Shown: positions 1 to 11,717 of the stretch, piece by piece
How positions within the stretch are numbered: position 1 is the stretch's first letter
Layout of the letters: the number at the start of each line of letters is the position of its first letter
Source of the DNA: Parelaphostrongylus tenuis
Taxonomy: Eukaryota > Nematoda > Chromadorea > Rhabditida > Metastrongylidae
Length of the DNA: 64,000 nucleotides
Reading direction: 5' to 3'
Assembly (NCBI GenBank): GCA_019055375.1
Contig: JAHQIW010005373.1
Coordinates: 21,277 to 85,276 of the forward strand
Notes under the pieces: generated by a model
Databases searched by the model: none
What the model was told of the DNA's origin: nothing
What the model saw: only the letters and a program-made list of their open reading frames with translations
Made by a program: the position numbers and the translations under genes

Positions 1-1130
1 TATTTTTGATCTTGCCTTTTTATTACGCTTCAACAGTAGAAATATGTTATGTTTGTTATGTTTCACATTTGACCAATTTTCACTAAACAAAATCTTGTCT
101 CTAGATTTTAAGAAATTGTCGATAGCCCAGATCTCGACGATTTCAATGACGCATCTTTTTTTTTTGGAAAAGTTCACTGTAGCAGCCTAAATAATATTGG
201 TTTTCACAAATTTTTATCGCTTCCAATGTCCACATCCTGTTTTGACCCCTTGGAAGGAACCCCTTTTTGATTTTTTTCAGAGTTTCAATAGCCATTCGAT
301 TAGCTGAAATCTTGACAGCGTTTCATAGATAATCGATATGTTGCCAAAAGCGCAGTGGCTTGGTGCCAATGTTGCGGAACCATCCACGTGCGGGAAAAGA
401 GTGCGCGCTGGGTGCCAAACCTAATTTTCTCTTAGCCGCTGTAGTGCAATGAAAAGTTCTTTTTCAAAACCAAGTTTACCTTCTTGATCTAAGCTATCAA
501 TTTGTTACTAGAGTCTAAGGTAAAAGCTCTATACGGCGAACAATGCTTGAGTGTGACATGACAAAGAAGATAGAAGGCCATCCAAAAATAACGTGAACTG
601 TTGAGTTTTCCATATCTAAGCCGGCGGATGATTACTAAATCTCTGAAATAATCACAAAACGCATTTTTGTCCAAGGCTGGAGTGAGGTGGAGATAACGGA
701 AAAGTGCTAGATATTTTCTTCATTTACAGCATAATGCTACAGGTTAATCAACGGAAGAAATATGATTGATTAGTTATACCAAGGTTAAAGAATAGTCGAC
801 TTACTTAATTACATCGTAAGTCCTCCGAATGTTACTGTATAGGCCAAAATATGTATCAAGTCAGGATCTACAATGAATAGAGTCGAATGCTTGACATAGC
901 TCTAGCGCTTTAATCAATACCGAACGCCTTATCGCTTTTTAGCCCTTTAATGCCTAAGACAGTCATCAGATTCACTCGAAGGGGGAACAGTTTTATTGCC
1001 ATCGTTATTTCAACATAGTTATAAGTAAAAAGACAACTTAAAGAATCATTCCATTTCTATAGTTTTAATATCGGTAACAGGGGGACACAATAATTGTTTT
1101 CCTATGGACTCCAAGTAGTCAGGAGAGATA
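1..1130. other. 3' flank of cha-1, no gene seen
   Basis: AT-rich sequence. Apart from the candidate poly(A) signal I see no conserved reading frame, RNA gene or repeat shared with the rest of the window. Confidence 0.5.
992..997 (-). terminator. cha-1: candidate cha-1 poly(A) signal AATAAA
   Basis: AATAAA on the minus strand about 240 nt past the cha-1 stop codon. It is the first clear hexamer downstream. Position only; no transcript evidence. Confidence 0.4.
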
Positions 1131-1132
1131 AA

Positions 1133-1197
1133 AATCTATAAATGACAATAGTTAATCTATAGTTCTTTATAAATGGCATTCGTTAATCTATAGTTCA
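1133..1197. repeat. short tandem duplication in the cha-1 3' UTR
   Basis: Two imperfect copies of a roughly 33-bp unit sharing TCTATAAATG and GTTAATCTATAGTTC. They lie 40-100 nt past the cha-1 stop, so they are probably transcribed in the 3' UTR. Confidence 0.6.
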
Positions 1198-1237
1198 CAA
1201 TCTCTAATTCTATGTTGTAAAACTCTTTTATATCCTT

Positions 1238-4200
1238 TCAGTTTCCAAGAAGTTTCCTCATATCTTGAAGACCCGATCTTATGGAATTTTTGAAAGCGAC
1301 CAGATTAGTTCGAGGATTTGATTTAAAAGCGGAAGGAGCAAAAATTATTGCGTCATTCTGAAGATTGTACGAGCAACCGTAACCGTCATGAACTACAGCA
1401 CCATAACATAAATAACAGTCAGTGATGTCTGCAGAGGTGGTGACCTGAAAAACTTATAGCTCTAAAATAATTACATCAAACAACGGAGAATTATGAATGA
1501 ACGAACATACCTGACTTGTCGATAAAGGAAAGCGCATCAGTTCCGTCCACAGCGGATCACGAAAGATTTGGGGCAATGTCTCGATCTCACCTTCTTCAAC
1601 AGATCTCCTTGCTAACACATAAAGGGCGCAAAGATGGTTGTCGATCCCATGACCGGCTAAGTTCTTAAAAAGAAAAAGGCGCTGATTTCTTTGAATTCTA
1701 GGAGAACTGACACACTCGCTTCTATTCGTTGATATAAGATCACCTATGGCCCAGCGGCATATGAAGTAGCATCAAATCATACATGCCCTTTCAACTTAGA
1801 GATTATCTCTTACCTATCCATAAAACAGTTTTTTCTACTTGAGATTGTAGAATAGTTAAACAAGTACGGTCAGTTACACAAAAGTAAGCTTATAACGATA
1901 ACGAAGCTCACCTCCTGAGTGACAATGGCTTGCTTCTCTGCCGCTCTTCGCAGTAGTATGAGCTTCGTTTCCTAGAATATATATTGCCAAGTAACTTAAA
2001 TGGCATTTTTTTTGCCGCAAGTATATAGTTATTCACCTTTGATTCATTCCTTGTCATAGCTTTGACCCACTCCAAAGCTTCCTTTGTGCTCGCTCTGATG
2101 TTGTCCACCCTTCCAAAACGAAAGCGGCGGAGTGAAGCCGATTCGTATGTTGAAACCAGATAACCGTGAAGTCTACAATTTGCAAATCCTAAGCATCAAT
2201 CGGGCAAATTACTCCTATCAAACGTTCATGAAACATTGATTAGTATTACTGTGTAATTAGGAAGCACCATTGTCTCTGTATTTATAGATATACCCAAGAA
2301 AATTCTGAGATTCCTTCAAAAATGTCTGCGTAAGGTGACGCCGTCTGAGTTAAGGACAGTTGCTTTAGCAAAAGCTGGCATGCTAAGTTGGAGTACTGTT
2401 AAACTCACTTGAAATGTGCAAGTTGCAGTGCCAACTGCACAAAACCGTCTGGACTAAATTCAGCCTTTTTGATGAAATTTCTTCCAAACTCTTCGAAAAC
2501 CAGCACTTCCAAGTCCAAGTCTCGAGTAAGCCTAAATAGTTTGGTAAGTCTTCGCATTATGACGATGCTAACTCAAGATTTCTCACTCGTCTAGTGCTTC
2601 TTTCTGCTTCTCCAACAACATCAATCCCTCTCTGGCGACATGCCAAGTCAACGGCTTCGCACTAATCTGTCGTTCTGGTCTACTAATCTGAACACTTTCT
2701 TACAGAGTTAAAGTTATTCTAAATGGCTTCTTTCCAATGAAATATGTTTTTGAAAAGAGTTAGGGCAAAACACAACTGATTGTTATTCTAACATTATATA
2801 GTATTGGCAGAATTTTTATCTTCAAGTCAACAGAAACCTTTTAGTTAGTATCGAATCCTATCTTTACAATGCTATTTCTACGATGGACGCTGATGCAAGC
2901 ATACCATTTTCCGTTTTCTGTTCTCTCGTTCATATCGCAGCGCACTTTCGGCCATTTTGATAATGACGATACCTTCTGCGGACGAGTGTTCAATGCATAG
3001 GCCGTTGATGCCACTGCTGCTAACAACCAGCTAAATAAGCTTATGCAATAAACGTTCATGAACTCAATATAGGATATATTAATCTACCTGTATTGTGGAA
3101 TCATACCACCTGTTTAGTCCATAACCGCTACTCCCTCCGCCGGTTAGGATGTGCTTTCCCTGAAGAACAAGGTCTTCTTCCTGAGCTCGCTGTTCGGATT
3201 TTGTCCTCGTGGAGCTGTATTGCTTCTCTTCGTCGTCTAGACATACCACAAACAGCGCGTCTCGTGCCCATGTGAGCGAAGTGTTGTTCACTTCGACTAA
3301 ATGATAAGATGCCATTCGACTAACAATGATTCTACTAAACAATTGCTAAGATTCTACTCAAACGATAGAAACACTTGTTGAGGGTATACCATTCTATCCT
3401 GAAACAATGCTTATCAGAATACAGTTTCCGTGGAGCTAAGAATACTATAGTGTCCAACAAAAGTAAAACATCTCGGAAACCTCTTTATCTTGAACATTTC
3501 GCTCAGTAAAGAGATGATTGTAGTGTCGTGCATTGAGATTCACTGGAATGCAGGCAGATTTAATCGCGTTCTTGTGCTCATCAAGTTCTTCATCATTACG
3601 AAATGGCAAATTGGTACCAAACTTGTTGAGAGGACGATATTCACTGGCTTGGCAGACCAGTAGACCTTCGTAAATCAAAATGTAGGTCAAAAATACCTTA
3701 GATCCGTCTTTTCGGCGCACAAGAACGTCAATTTCATAGCGGATGCCTCAAAAAAGTGATATATGTCAATCGTTTTAGAATAAGAATAAGAACGCGGACT
3801 AATGAAGCAGATTTCAGATTTTGCTAAACATCGATTACAGTGCCGATTGAATTTCGAGTGACATATCAAACTGATGAAAGATGAATATTATCTAAAGAAT
3901 ACTTGGAAAATGTACGGTGGTCTTCAATTAACATAGTCGATGTTTTATCGTACCCAACAGTTCAAACTTATCAAGGATGTCATTGTGATTTAACGCAGTA
4001 TGCATATAAGGCATATAGAGCTCATGTGGCGCAGTGGTTAGAGGTGCTCTGCGTCGCACACGAGGTCAATGGTTCAATCTAGCGCTCGTGGCTCACCAAG
4101 CCATTAATCACTCTGGCTTCGGTAAATTGGTACCAGACTGGCCTCAGGCTTGTCTGGGAGAATAAGCAGCACTGACTCGGTTCAGCGCGAGGCCTTCGCG

Positions 4201-7200
4201 AGTCATTGCAAAGGCCAGATATGTGTTCAAGCACCTTAAACGAAGTTGAAAAATGAAAAAGAATGCAGGCGCATCCCTCAGGAATTGATCAACGCCGAAA
4301 ACTTTATCCTCTTTATACTTTTTGCCACATAAGGAGATATATCGATTTTGAACATAGGAGAAGCAGATGTCGAATGTCTGGGAAGATTGTATCGATAGGT
4401 TATTCTATACATAATGTAGCCTGAACGCCGTCACGATTATATGTGTAGGATGTCGTGAACTATATTGAGGGTTTTGGAGCGTAATATTGAGATTATTTGA
4501 AATTGGGAGTTCGATTTGACGTCCATAATCCTTCTAGCACATAACGATGCACTACAGGTGTGAGTAAACAAAGTGAAAGAGAGAAATTTATCTCAACATC
4601 TTTGATTTTCGGTGTTCAAAACTGAGGCGATGAGCTTTCCTGCTATGCCTTGGATATTCAATCGATACCTCGCTCGACACATATGTAGTGACAATTTCGG
4701 AATTAGGCACGGATGCAAAAATAATCAAATGTGTAGAAGGTAAGAATCAAACCACGCACTTAGCAACTGTCGAAATCACAGTCTTTGATTTTATTCATTG
4801 CCTCTTCCTTTTTCATGACGCAGTTTTTAAGGCGTATAATCGCGCGAGGTCTGTGCGAGAGACTTTGTGGTGCAGTGCGTTATACGTGAGCCTTGAAACG
4901 AGTAACCACGGTGTCAAATCCAGACTCAAGTTTACTTATGTTTCATGATTCTTGCGATTGCATTTCACGTCTTCACTCGCAGCTGTGTCAAGTTTTCTTT
5001 TATAATTGGTAAGAAAGAAGCGATAATTATTCACCTTCCTGCATTGTGCGCCAGAAATGAGCAGCTGTTGTGCGATCTCCAGCACCTGATGCACTCACTG
5101 ATGTCGCAATGCCTTTTCTGGCTTCAGACATTCTGTGTGCCTCATGAAGTTGGTAGAAGATGTCGGCGAATGCTAGCATTTCTCCACCAATACGAGTGTG
5201 CACCACAAATCCCTTAGAACATAGCTTTATCTTTTATCATATTATTTCACAGCCTTACAAGGTATAATAGTTATTTGAAAAAGTGGTACCCCTAAAAAAT
5301 TGGCAATTTTCTGTGGATTTTTATTGTAAAACGATGCTGTTGCACGGTTTTCTATAATTTATTTTGTTTTACATGATGGGTCTGGTCCTGTGTTCTAAAA
5401 ACTCTCAAATAGTATATTTCGACTATGGAACGGTGTTCATAGAAGATTTTCCAGTATCACCTCAAACTTTCTTTGTATTGTCTTGTCAATAATGGCTGTA
5501 AAGTTACCTGGTTATTGCACATGACAAGTATGTGTTCGTTGTCTTTGTTTCGCTTTGGTTTCACAACTTGTATGTCTTCTTCGATTCCTGGCTCTCTGAA
5601 AGGACATGTCTCAAATTGAAAGTGATGATATCGGAACGCAGACAGTATTGACCAGACGAACCGGTAACACGATAGAATACTGTCGTATTGCTGCATGCAC
5701 ATGTTCACTTTCAATTTGCCTGTAGAGATCTCCCTTTCGATTTGTTTCCTGAAAGTCAACATTGGGTCCCAGCATTATTAAAAAATTATCCGCCAATCGA
5801 ACAAACAATGTAAAAATATCAATGTAGTCATTTGGTGACTGCAAACGAAGGTATCCATTGAAGTACACAGTGTCATTGGTTTGATATAACGCTCAGTAGG
5901 CCAAGTCCTCCTTTCTTTCGGGATGGGCGAATAGCTACAAAACTTGTCTGTGGGACAACAAACACTGTCATCACCACCGAGGTCCCTCTAGGAGAAATAT
6001 GCTTCTAGTATTCTACGGTGCTATCCTTTGTTAACAAACTCACAACAGTATGGACACTATAAAAAGGATAAAGCTCTCGGCGTTGATCAATCCCTGAGGG
6101 ATGCGCCATGCATTCGACTTCAATTTTTAACTTCGTTTGAGGTGATTGAATGCATATCTAGCCTCTACAATGACTCGCCGTGGCATCCCGCTGAACCGAG
6201 TCAGTGCTGCTTATCCCCCCAGACAAGTCTGAGACCTGCCTGGTACCAATTTACCGACCGCGGAAGGATGGATATCTTGGTGAGCCATGAGCGCGAGATT
6301 GAACCATTGATCTCGTATCCAACGCAGAGCACCTCTAACCGCTGCACCACATGCGCTCCACATGCGCTCCCTGCGCCACATGCGCTCCACACTATAGTGC
6401 CCATAATATACATATTTTTCACGCCATGCATGCACAAATTTCGTTACACATTCTTCTTTAATCGTTGTCTCTATTCGTATTTTATGCCTCATATGCCCTT
6501 TTGAACTCTTTTCTTTTTTTTTGAATTTACAGTACGATGCGACCTCAGAAAATTAGTTCGCCAAGTTTTTATTAATTATAGTTCAACAAAAAATAATTAT
6601 TTCAACGCGCATTTCGATTTAGCAGCAATAATAGGACTTAAATTCTGATCACTTATACGAAACTGGATGCGGTGGCGAGTGCCAAAATTCAATTTTAGTA
6701 CAACAATAAGTGATAATTTTTTGGAAATTGGTAGCAGTGTGAACACTCACGTATCAATTTTGTTCTTGTATTCGACAAATCCTCTTATCAAAAGAGCTGT
6801 GTATCTGGAAATGCTCGATTGAACAGCTTGTATATTTTCAGATTTGTTATCCTCAAAGTGAATACCTCAGCCACTCATCTTCATCTCTAAAGTGTTGTCG
6901 CGGAAAAATATACGCTGGGCTAATGTTCACCGGCAATGGAAGGCGGATACGAAGGTACATCTCCGGTAACCAGAATTGATTTATCTGAGATAAAACAAAA
7001 TTTTCTTAGTTTGGATTTTTCACAAAACAAGGGAAACACAAACTTTACCCAATTAGCCTCATGTTCAGCAATACTCAACAGTCTCCGTTGATAGGTCAGG
7101 CCAGTTTGCCGAAAGTCCTCCACGGCTTGCAGAGTATTTTCAATGGGCCGATTCTGACCATCGGCCACCACTTCCGCATATTCGATGTATCGGTCTAGGC

Positions 7201-7294
7201 AGTGATCAAGTGGCGGGACCGGTGGTTTAAGAAGCGCTCGCTGAAATTGCTCATACAGAGAATGGCTGACGGGTGTAAGGATTTCTATCACCAT
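1238..7294 (-). CDS. cha-1: choline acetyltransferase (ChAT), multi-exon
   Basis: Makes acetylcholine from choline and acetyl-CoA in the cytosol of cholinergic neurons. I joined 16 coding exons: 7294-7049, 6984-6866, 6804-6751, 5748-5662, 5595-5508, 3746-3697, 3643-3481, 3398-3364, 3319-3088, 3030-2905, 2687-2587, 2531-2409, 2172-2037, 1971-1912, 1663-1511, 1444-1238. They sum to 1980 nt (659 aa plus stop), near the family's usual 600-650 aa. Family marks in order: [14 protein letters not shown] near the N-terminus, [30 protein letters not shown], the catalytic-histidine motif CIEHSSAEG (His near residue 373), [40 protein letters not shown] and FPLSTSQV. Introns have GT/AG ends, several only 44-60 bp. 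The small exon 3398-3364 and both its junctions are the weakest part; it was chosen because it keeps phase. The start is the ATG just before the conserved N-terminal motif. Any upstream exon shared with unc-17 is noncoding. Confidence 0.95.
4019..4316 (+). mobile_element. SINE family A, copy 1 (near full length), in a cha-1 intron
   Basis: tRNA-derived SINE. The head carries the Pol III A box TGGCGCAGTGGTTAGAGG and a B box GGTTCAATCT. A constant body follows (CTCACCAAGCCATT, GGTACCAGACTGG, GAGTCATTG), ending in a tail motif GATCAACGCCGA..CTTTATCC. It lies in the 1.75-kb intron between cha-1 exons 5595-5508 and 3746-3697, in antisense to the gene. Confidence 0.9.
4320..5500. other. rest of the cha-1 intron 3747-5507
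   Basis: Intronic sequence. Open frames at 4688-4948 and 4945-5217 (plus) show no recognisable domain and are read as chance. Confidence 0.5.
6056..6390 (-). mobile_element. SINE family A, copy 2, head triplicated
   Basis: Same body and tail as copy 1 in the opposite orientation (tail AAAGCTCTCGGCGTTGATCA at 6070). The tRNA-like head is followed by two further partial copies of CACATGCGCTCC near 6347-6390. It lies in the cha-1 intron 5749-6750, sense to the gene. Confidence 0.9.
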
Positions 7295-7299
7295 TGATA

Positions 7300-8050
7300 T
7301 CTCAGCGCAACAAAATATTACTTGTGAGCCTCGGTATACTTCGAGCTAACAACTGCCCCTTGTGGAGACTCTTGCACTATCCACTATACCGGGCAAGGCT
7401 TTTGCTTTGTCTTTCTCTCAATCACCTCAAGCTTGCCGGTGCTGTTGAAATTAACCCGTCAATGGGAATGATGTTAAAAGTATAAATCGGCCTTGAACTC
7501 AGTTAAGGTGAAACTGCTATCGAAGTCCTATATTCCTATTTGTATTTGATGTTTATTTTTTAACGGCGAGATATGATGGAGATATGAGGGAATATAGGAA
7601 CTGAGATATGGCTGGGACAAAAGCAAAGCTTTTGCCTCACTTGGTGTAGTGGATACCACGCTAGCTCCAAAAAATGTAATGGCGTGTTTGATAAACACAT
7701 GAGGTTTTATATTCTGCTAACATCTGAATATTCTTATGGTTGCAATAGGCATTACGCCTTGACAAAAAGACAATAAGCCTCATACAAAAGTTGAGAATTG
7801 TGATAATTCTTTCTTCAATGTGGACACGGACGCTCGCTTGGCGGACACGATTGTTAAAGATGTCGACGGCCCTAGTTTTAGCCTAGATTATTAGTGAGAG
7901 CATATAACTTTGCTAGTTGCCTTGTGAGATTGTGCCTAGTTTTTCCCTACCTGCGGTATGCAATGAATTCCATGCATTAACTCCATTGTGCTCTCCCGAA
8001 TAAAATGTTTTCTTCATACGCAAAAATGGAAAATAAAAAACGATAGATAG
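7300..8050. other. cha-1: start of the cha-1 upstream intron
   Basis: Sequence just upstream of the cha-1 ATG. GCGCTGAG at 7305-7298 is a weak candidate acceptor for a noncoding first exon. Nothing else seen. Confidence 0.4.
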
Positions 8051-8056
8051 AAAAAA

Positions 8057-8390
8057 TACTATAACACCATACCACTGCAAGTGGCAATCAAAATAAAAAG
8101 ATTTAGGCTGATTATCGATATCCAATGTCTATCAACAAAAGTGGGTTCAATGCCAATAGCGGCTGGACCGCCAGACCGTCGACGGTTGGCTGATGGCAGA
8201 CAATGCGTTATAGCGTAAATAAGAGTGCTGCGCAAAACGAGCGTCGGTAGCAACGGTTAAGATACGCTCCCGGAAGGAGTGAGATCTGGGTTCGAATCCC
8301 GGCTGACGCAAACGTTTTTGCTCAGCACTCCACATATTGGGTATACTATAACACCATGCCACTGCAAGTGGCAGACAAAATAAAAAGAAT
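8057..8390 (+). mobile_element. tRNA-bearing repeat element E, copy 1
   Basis: A 330-bp element in the cha-1 first intron. Both ends carry a direct repeat of about 53 bp (TATACTATAACACCAT.CCACTGCAAGTGGCA...AAAATAAAAAGA). The interior holds a tRNA-like sequence (8241-8309) flanked by an 18-bp inverted repeat, GAGTGCTGCGCAAAACG against CGTTTTTGCTCAGCACTC. A second copy lies at 25550-25888 in the opposite orientation. The class is uncertain: TIR-type MITE, terminal-repeat miniature or tRNA-headed SINE are all possible. Confidence 0.75.
8241..8309 (+). tRNA. tRNA-like sequence inside element E copy 1 (probably not a working tRNA)
   Basis: A cloverleaf can be drawn. The acceptor GCGTCGG pairs with CTGACGC. 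The T arm is CTGGG-TTCGAAT-CCCGG. The anticodon stem CGCTC/GAGTG holds a 7-nt loop CCGGAAG, with GGA in the anticodon place but C rather than U at position 33. There is no long variable arm, so it is not a normal tRNA-Ser. The D arm is poor. Internal Pol III boxes look intact. Confidence 0.5.
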
Positions 8391-8824
8391 TTAAGAATGA
8401 TAGAATAAAAGTACAAGCAAAAATAAAGACGTAAGTTCCCCTCGTTGCTGCAGCTTGCTAGAGAAGCATTTTTAGATATCAGGTTTAGTACTGGAACAGC
8501 AGTCCTTCAGCCATCGAATGACTATCAGAAGTCTGGTGAAAAAAAAATATACTCAATGAGGAAATTACGGAAAGGGTCGTTACGATTTCGATCCGAAAAG
8601 CTTGAACACGACGATCACATTCGACCGCCCGTTTGATGCTTTCAAAAATTAGAAAATGACAGTTTTGAAAAGAAAAAGAAGTATTAGCTCATTCCATAAG
8701 TTTTGGCATTGAGGCAATAAACAACTCTTTTTATTGAGCAAAAATGATTAAAACTCCATGATTTGAGCTGTTCAATTGCGCATATTCTTGCTAAAATTTT
8801 GGTGTACAAGTTGCCTGAAGTCCT

Positions 8825-9200
8825 TGAAGATTGAGCTGTCCCTGGAACAAATTCACTTGCGTACTAGTGCACAAATGGAGCCCAAAAGAAGGTGCTAGTG
8901 AGCGGCTTGCAGGATTATTGGAGCTTGGGGAGACGATGCGGTTGGAGAAAAGGCAACTAGGAGGTAGTTCGTAAAGTTCAAAGCTAGAGAGATTAGCCTG
9001 AAGGATCAGTCGCCCTTGAACAGTCCACAGAAAGCACCACTGATCTTGCGCACCGCTTCACTAATATTTTCCCCTACGCGTCATTCGTGCACGATTAGCA
9101 AGCGATTTGCTTCCCACGTCAGCTCCATCTTAAAGCAAGTATAGGAAGTTGTTTACCAAAAGTTTGCAAAAAAATGTGCACCTGGACGATGCCAGAATCA
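8825..9200 (+). pseudogene. mariner transposase N-terminal fossil
   Basis: Translated with stops and frameshifts, the plus strand reads as the mariner/SETMAR-type helix-turn-helix domain: GAWGDDAVGEKATRR, stop, FVKFKAREISLKDQ. A weak KKMCTW stretch near 9170 may match the family's K..WVPH linker. There are several stops, no catalytic domain follows, and no terminal repeats were found. Confidence 0.6.
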
Positions 9201-10482
9201 TGCACTTCTAATTACCTCTGGTTAATGAATTTGGTGTTTATTGCTTTAGTGCCAAAACTTGTGAAACAATCTTTAGTGACATAGTCCGCGTTGCTTATTA
9301 TGCTTTTGAATCAGTAAATTATACACCATGGCTATCGCCATAGACGATAATTGTGCAAGGACATAAGCAGATGTGTTGAGACTAGGATTACTCGTAAACA
9401 ACGGGCATCCAAACATCTAAGGAGGTTAACTACGGTTGTTGGGAGTAACATATGCTTTGATACCGTTGATTTTCCAGACATGCATATCGTTACTGCTTTA
9501 ATTGCTTTTTAGTGATCACTCTCTTAGCTCTATTGTCGTTAACATAAAAATCCCAAAGTGAGCAGCGGTTTGCTGGAAGTTACCGAGGCTCATTGCAAAA
9601 TTGATCGCAAAACCTTCTCTCACTATTTGTCGCCGTAAGAAAAGTAAGAAAGTAGTCAAGCCTTTCCAAATATCAGCCAATGGTTGAATGTACTCCTCAC
9701 TCTAACATTCTTGAGCTTTTCATGCCGACCTTCGTAACAGCTAAAAGTTATCAATACTTGTGGTCCCGATATTTATAGCATAATAGTGACAACGTGACTT
9801 CTACGATAATCATTCATATTGGGACAAAGTGATTCATATGACCTTTATTAAGATCATCGTCTATTTAGTGGTTACCTTGGTGCACGAAAGTTTCTTTCTA
9901 AACTCTTGCAATAAAATGATAAGTTATCTAATGTAAAGTTAGACCGTTGCTCATCCAGGAAACGACGCCCTCTTAACGACTTCTTACATAATTTCTATCT
10001 TCGGAGAGGGACTTGCTGATAGTGTCCAGCATTCTTTTTGACAAACAACATATTGTTTTCCGATTTCGGCCGCTATGATGACCTTAGAGAATTTTTGAAA
10101 AGAAAAGAATATCAAAATTGAAGAGATTGAAGGCTTAACATTTTCTTTACAACTTATAAAACTTCATTAAATGCGACAGCATATGAGTGCGAAGTGAAAA
10201 GCATTTTATCGTACAATACAAGAGCGATATATGCATTAAAAACATGGGAAGGAACACTGAAGAGCTTAGAGCGTACAGAAAGTAAGATTAACACATATAT
10301 TCTTTTAAGGCGCTGGAAGCACACACTATTTTTACCCGACCCGCCATCGAAATTTACTGGCGGCTCTAAGCACTATGGAACTCATTTCATCGTCGCATGC
10401 GTCCTCTACAAAGATCTTTAAACATCTCGAGTGTTTCTTCAGGTGCTGCTTGAGGTTTTCTTTTATGGACGTGTTAAATTGC

Positions 10483-10640
10483 TGCTCGAGGCAATCTCCT
10501 TGCAATCCTGGAGGTTACCGAGCCAAGGCTCTCCTAAAGGCTTTCGTTGATAGCTTGCAAGAGAGTATCGCGGGAGTGGACTGAACTACTGCCGTGTTCA
10601 TCACTCTGCTTTCTAATACATTGCATCTAAACCACTATTA
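10483..10640 (-). mobile_element. SINE family C, copy 1 (partial)
   Basis: Matches copies at 60272-60480 and 61536-61716 through CTCCTTGCAATCCTGGAGGTTACCG and ACTGCCGTG..CATC..CTGCTTTCTAATACA. The tRNA-like head is decayed. In the cha-1 first intron. Confidence 0.7.
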
Positions 10641-10919
10641 TATGTTGCCCGCGAAGAACCTGATTCTTAAACAAAATTCAGACGCTTTTAGCTTTTGTCG
10701 TACTGCGGCAGGTGTGCCGTTCACGGAGTTCGCAGCAATTCGTGAAAACGTAGCTGTTGTCAAATCAGCACACCATGATAAATTTGACGTTTTTAGAACA
10801 TGATATTTCAGTTAGGTAATGTACCTAAGCCTTTTTCATCGCTTCCTAATACATCTGCAGTGTGATTGCGCTATGAAGAACACTATCCGGATCTTCCTCA
10901 ACCATTTATCAATGAAAAC

Positions 10920-11105
10920 CACATCCAGATGGAAAATCATTTATTATAACCAATCATTAACCAAATGAATCATTAATCAATCAAACCAATTAATCATTTA
11001 ATCAATCAGTTAATTTAGTTTAATCGTCATTTAATCGATCAATTAATCAATCGTTAACACCAATATCCAGTCATTTTATAAAATCATTTATAACCAATTA
11101 TAACC
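10920..11105. repeat. low-complexity AATCATTAA-type array
   Basis: About 180 bp built from AATCA/TTAAT words (AATCATTAACC, ATTAATCAATC). It immediately precedes a GC-richer stretch at 11105-11330 with an unrecognised 75-codon frame. Confidence 0.8.
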
Positions 11106-11616
11106 ATGGATACGTTTCGTATCAAGCCGGGCGATGTCAACTATCGCCCAGCTATTGCAATGGCCACGTCGCGTCTCATGGGAAGGCAAGCAAACAGCCA
11201 GATGCACACAGACGTGCAGTTGCTTCCTGCCTGCAACTGTCGCGCAAGCGACGGCACAACCCCCTATCTATCAACAGTGGTTTTCAACGTTATTAACGAG
11301 TTTCTAAGACAATCACTAATCACATCACATTAGTCATAGAAGATCAGGTAATAGATTGAGTATAGCATGCCAGCCATGATCATTCCGAAGAAACAATTAG
11401 AATGAGTTACCCATGCACACCATCATACTGAGCTATAAAATTTCGCCAAAAACGCTTCTGGGTCTCTCTTAGAATGGATCTGTAGTGTTTGTTTCAGTGT
11501 TTAGCTAAATAACCAATATCGTTATTGTTCCTTAATCAGCAGCGGATTAGATAAGCCCTGAATTGAAGGAAAGATCTTTCAAATGGGAGGACTAAAAAAC
11601 AGTCTGTATTCACTGT

Positions 11617-11717
11617 ATCCACTTTCCGGTAGCATTGTTCGTATTCACTTACCTAGAAAGTGAAAGTTTACTAGAAAGTGAACTCATCTGCATTCACTTT
11701 CCGGTAGCATTGTTCGT
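11617..11717. repeat. 25-bp direct repeat pair
   Basis: CACTTTCCGGTAGCATTGTTCGT occurs twice about 75 bp apart. Between the copies is a smaller repeated AGAAAGTGAA motif. No function seen. Confidence 0.75.

Noticed and set aside
3687..3869. 60-codon minus frame as an independent small protein
   Set aside because: Its last part is cha-1 exon 3746-3697 read with upstream intron; not a separate gene.
6028..6504. 158-codon plus frame and overlapping minus frames
   Set aside because: They run through SINE-A copy 2; the same peptide-like strings recur in other SINE copies, so they are not proteins.
11106..11333. 75-codon plus frame after the AATCA array
   Set aside because: Contains short palindromes (CAGTTGC...GCAACTG) and no recognisable domain; more likely repeat-derived.
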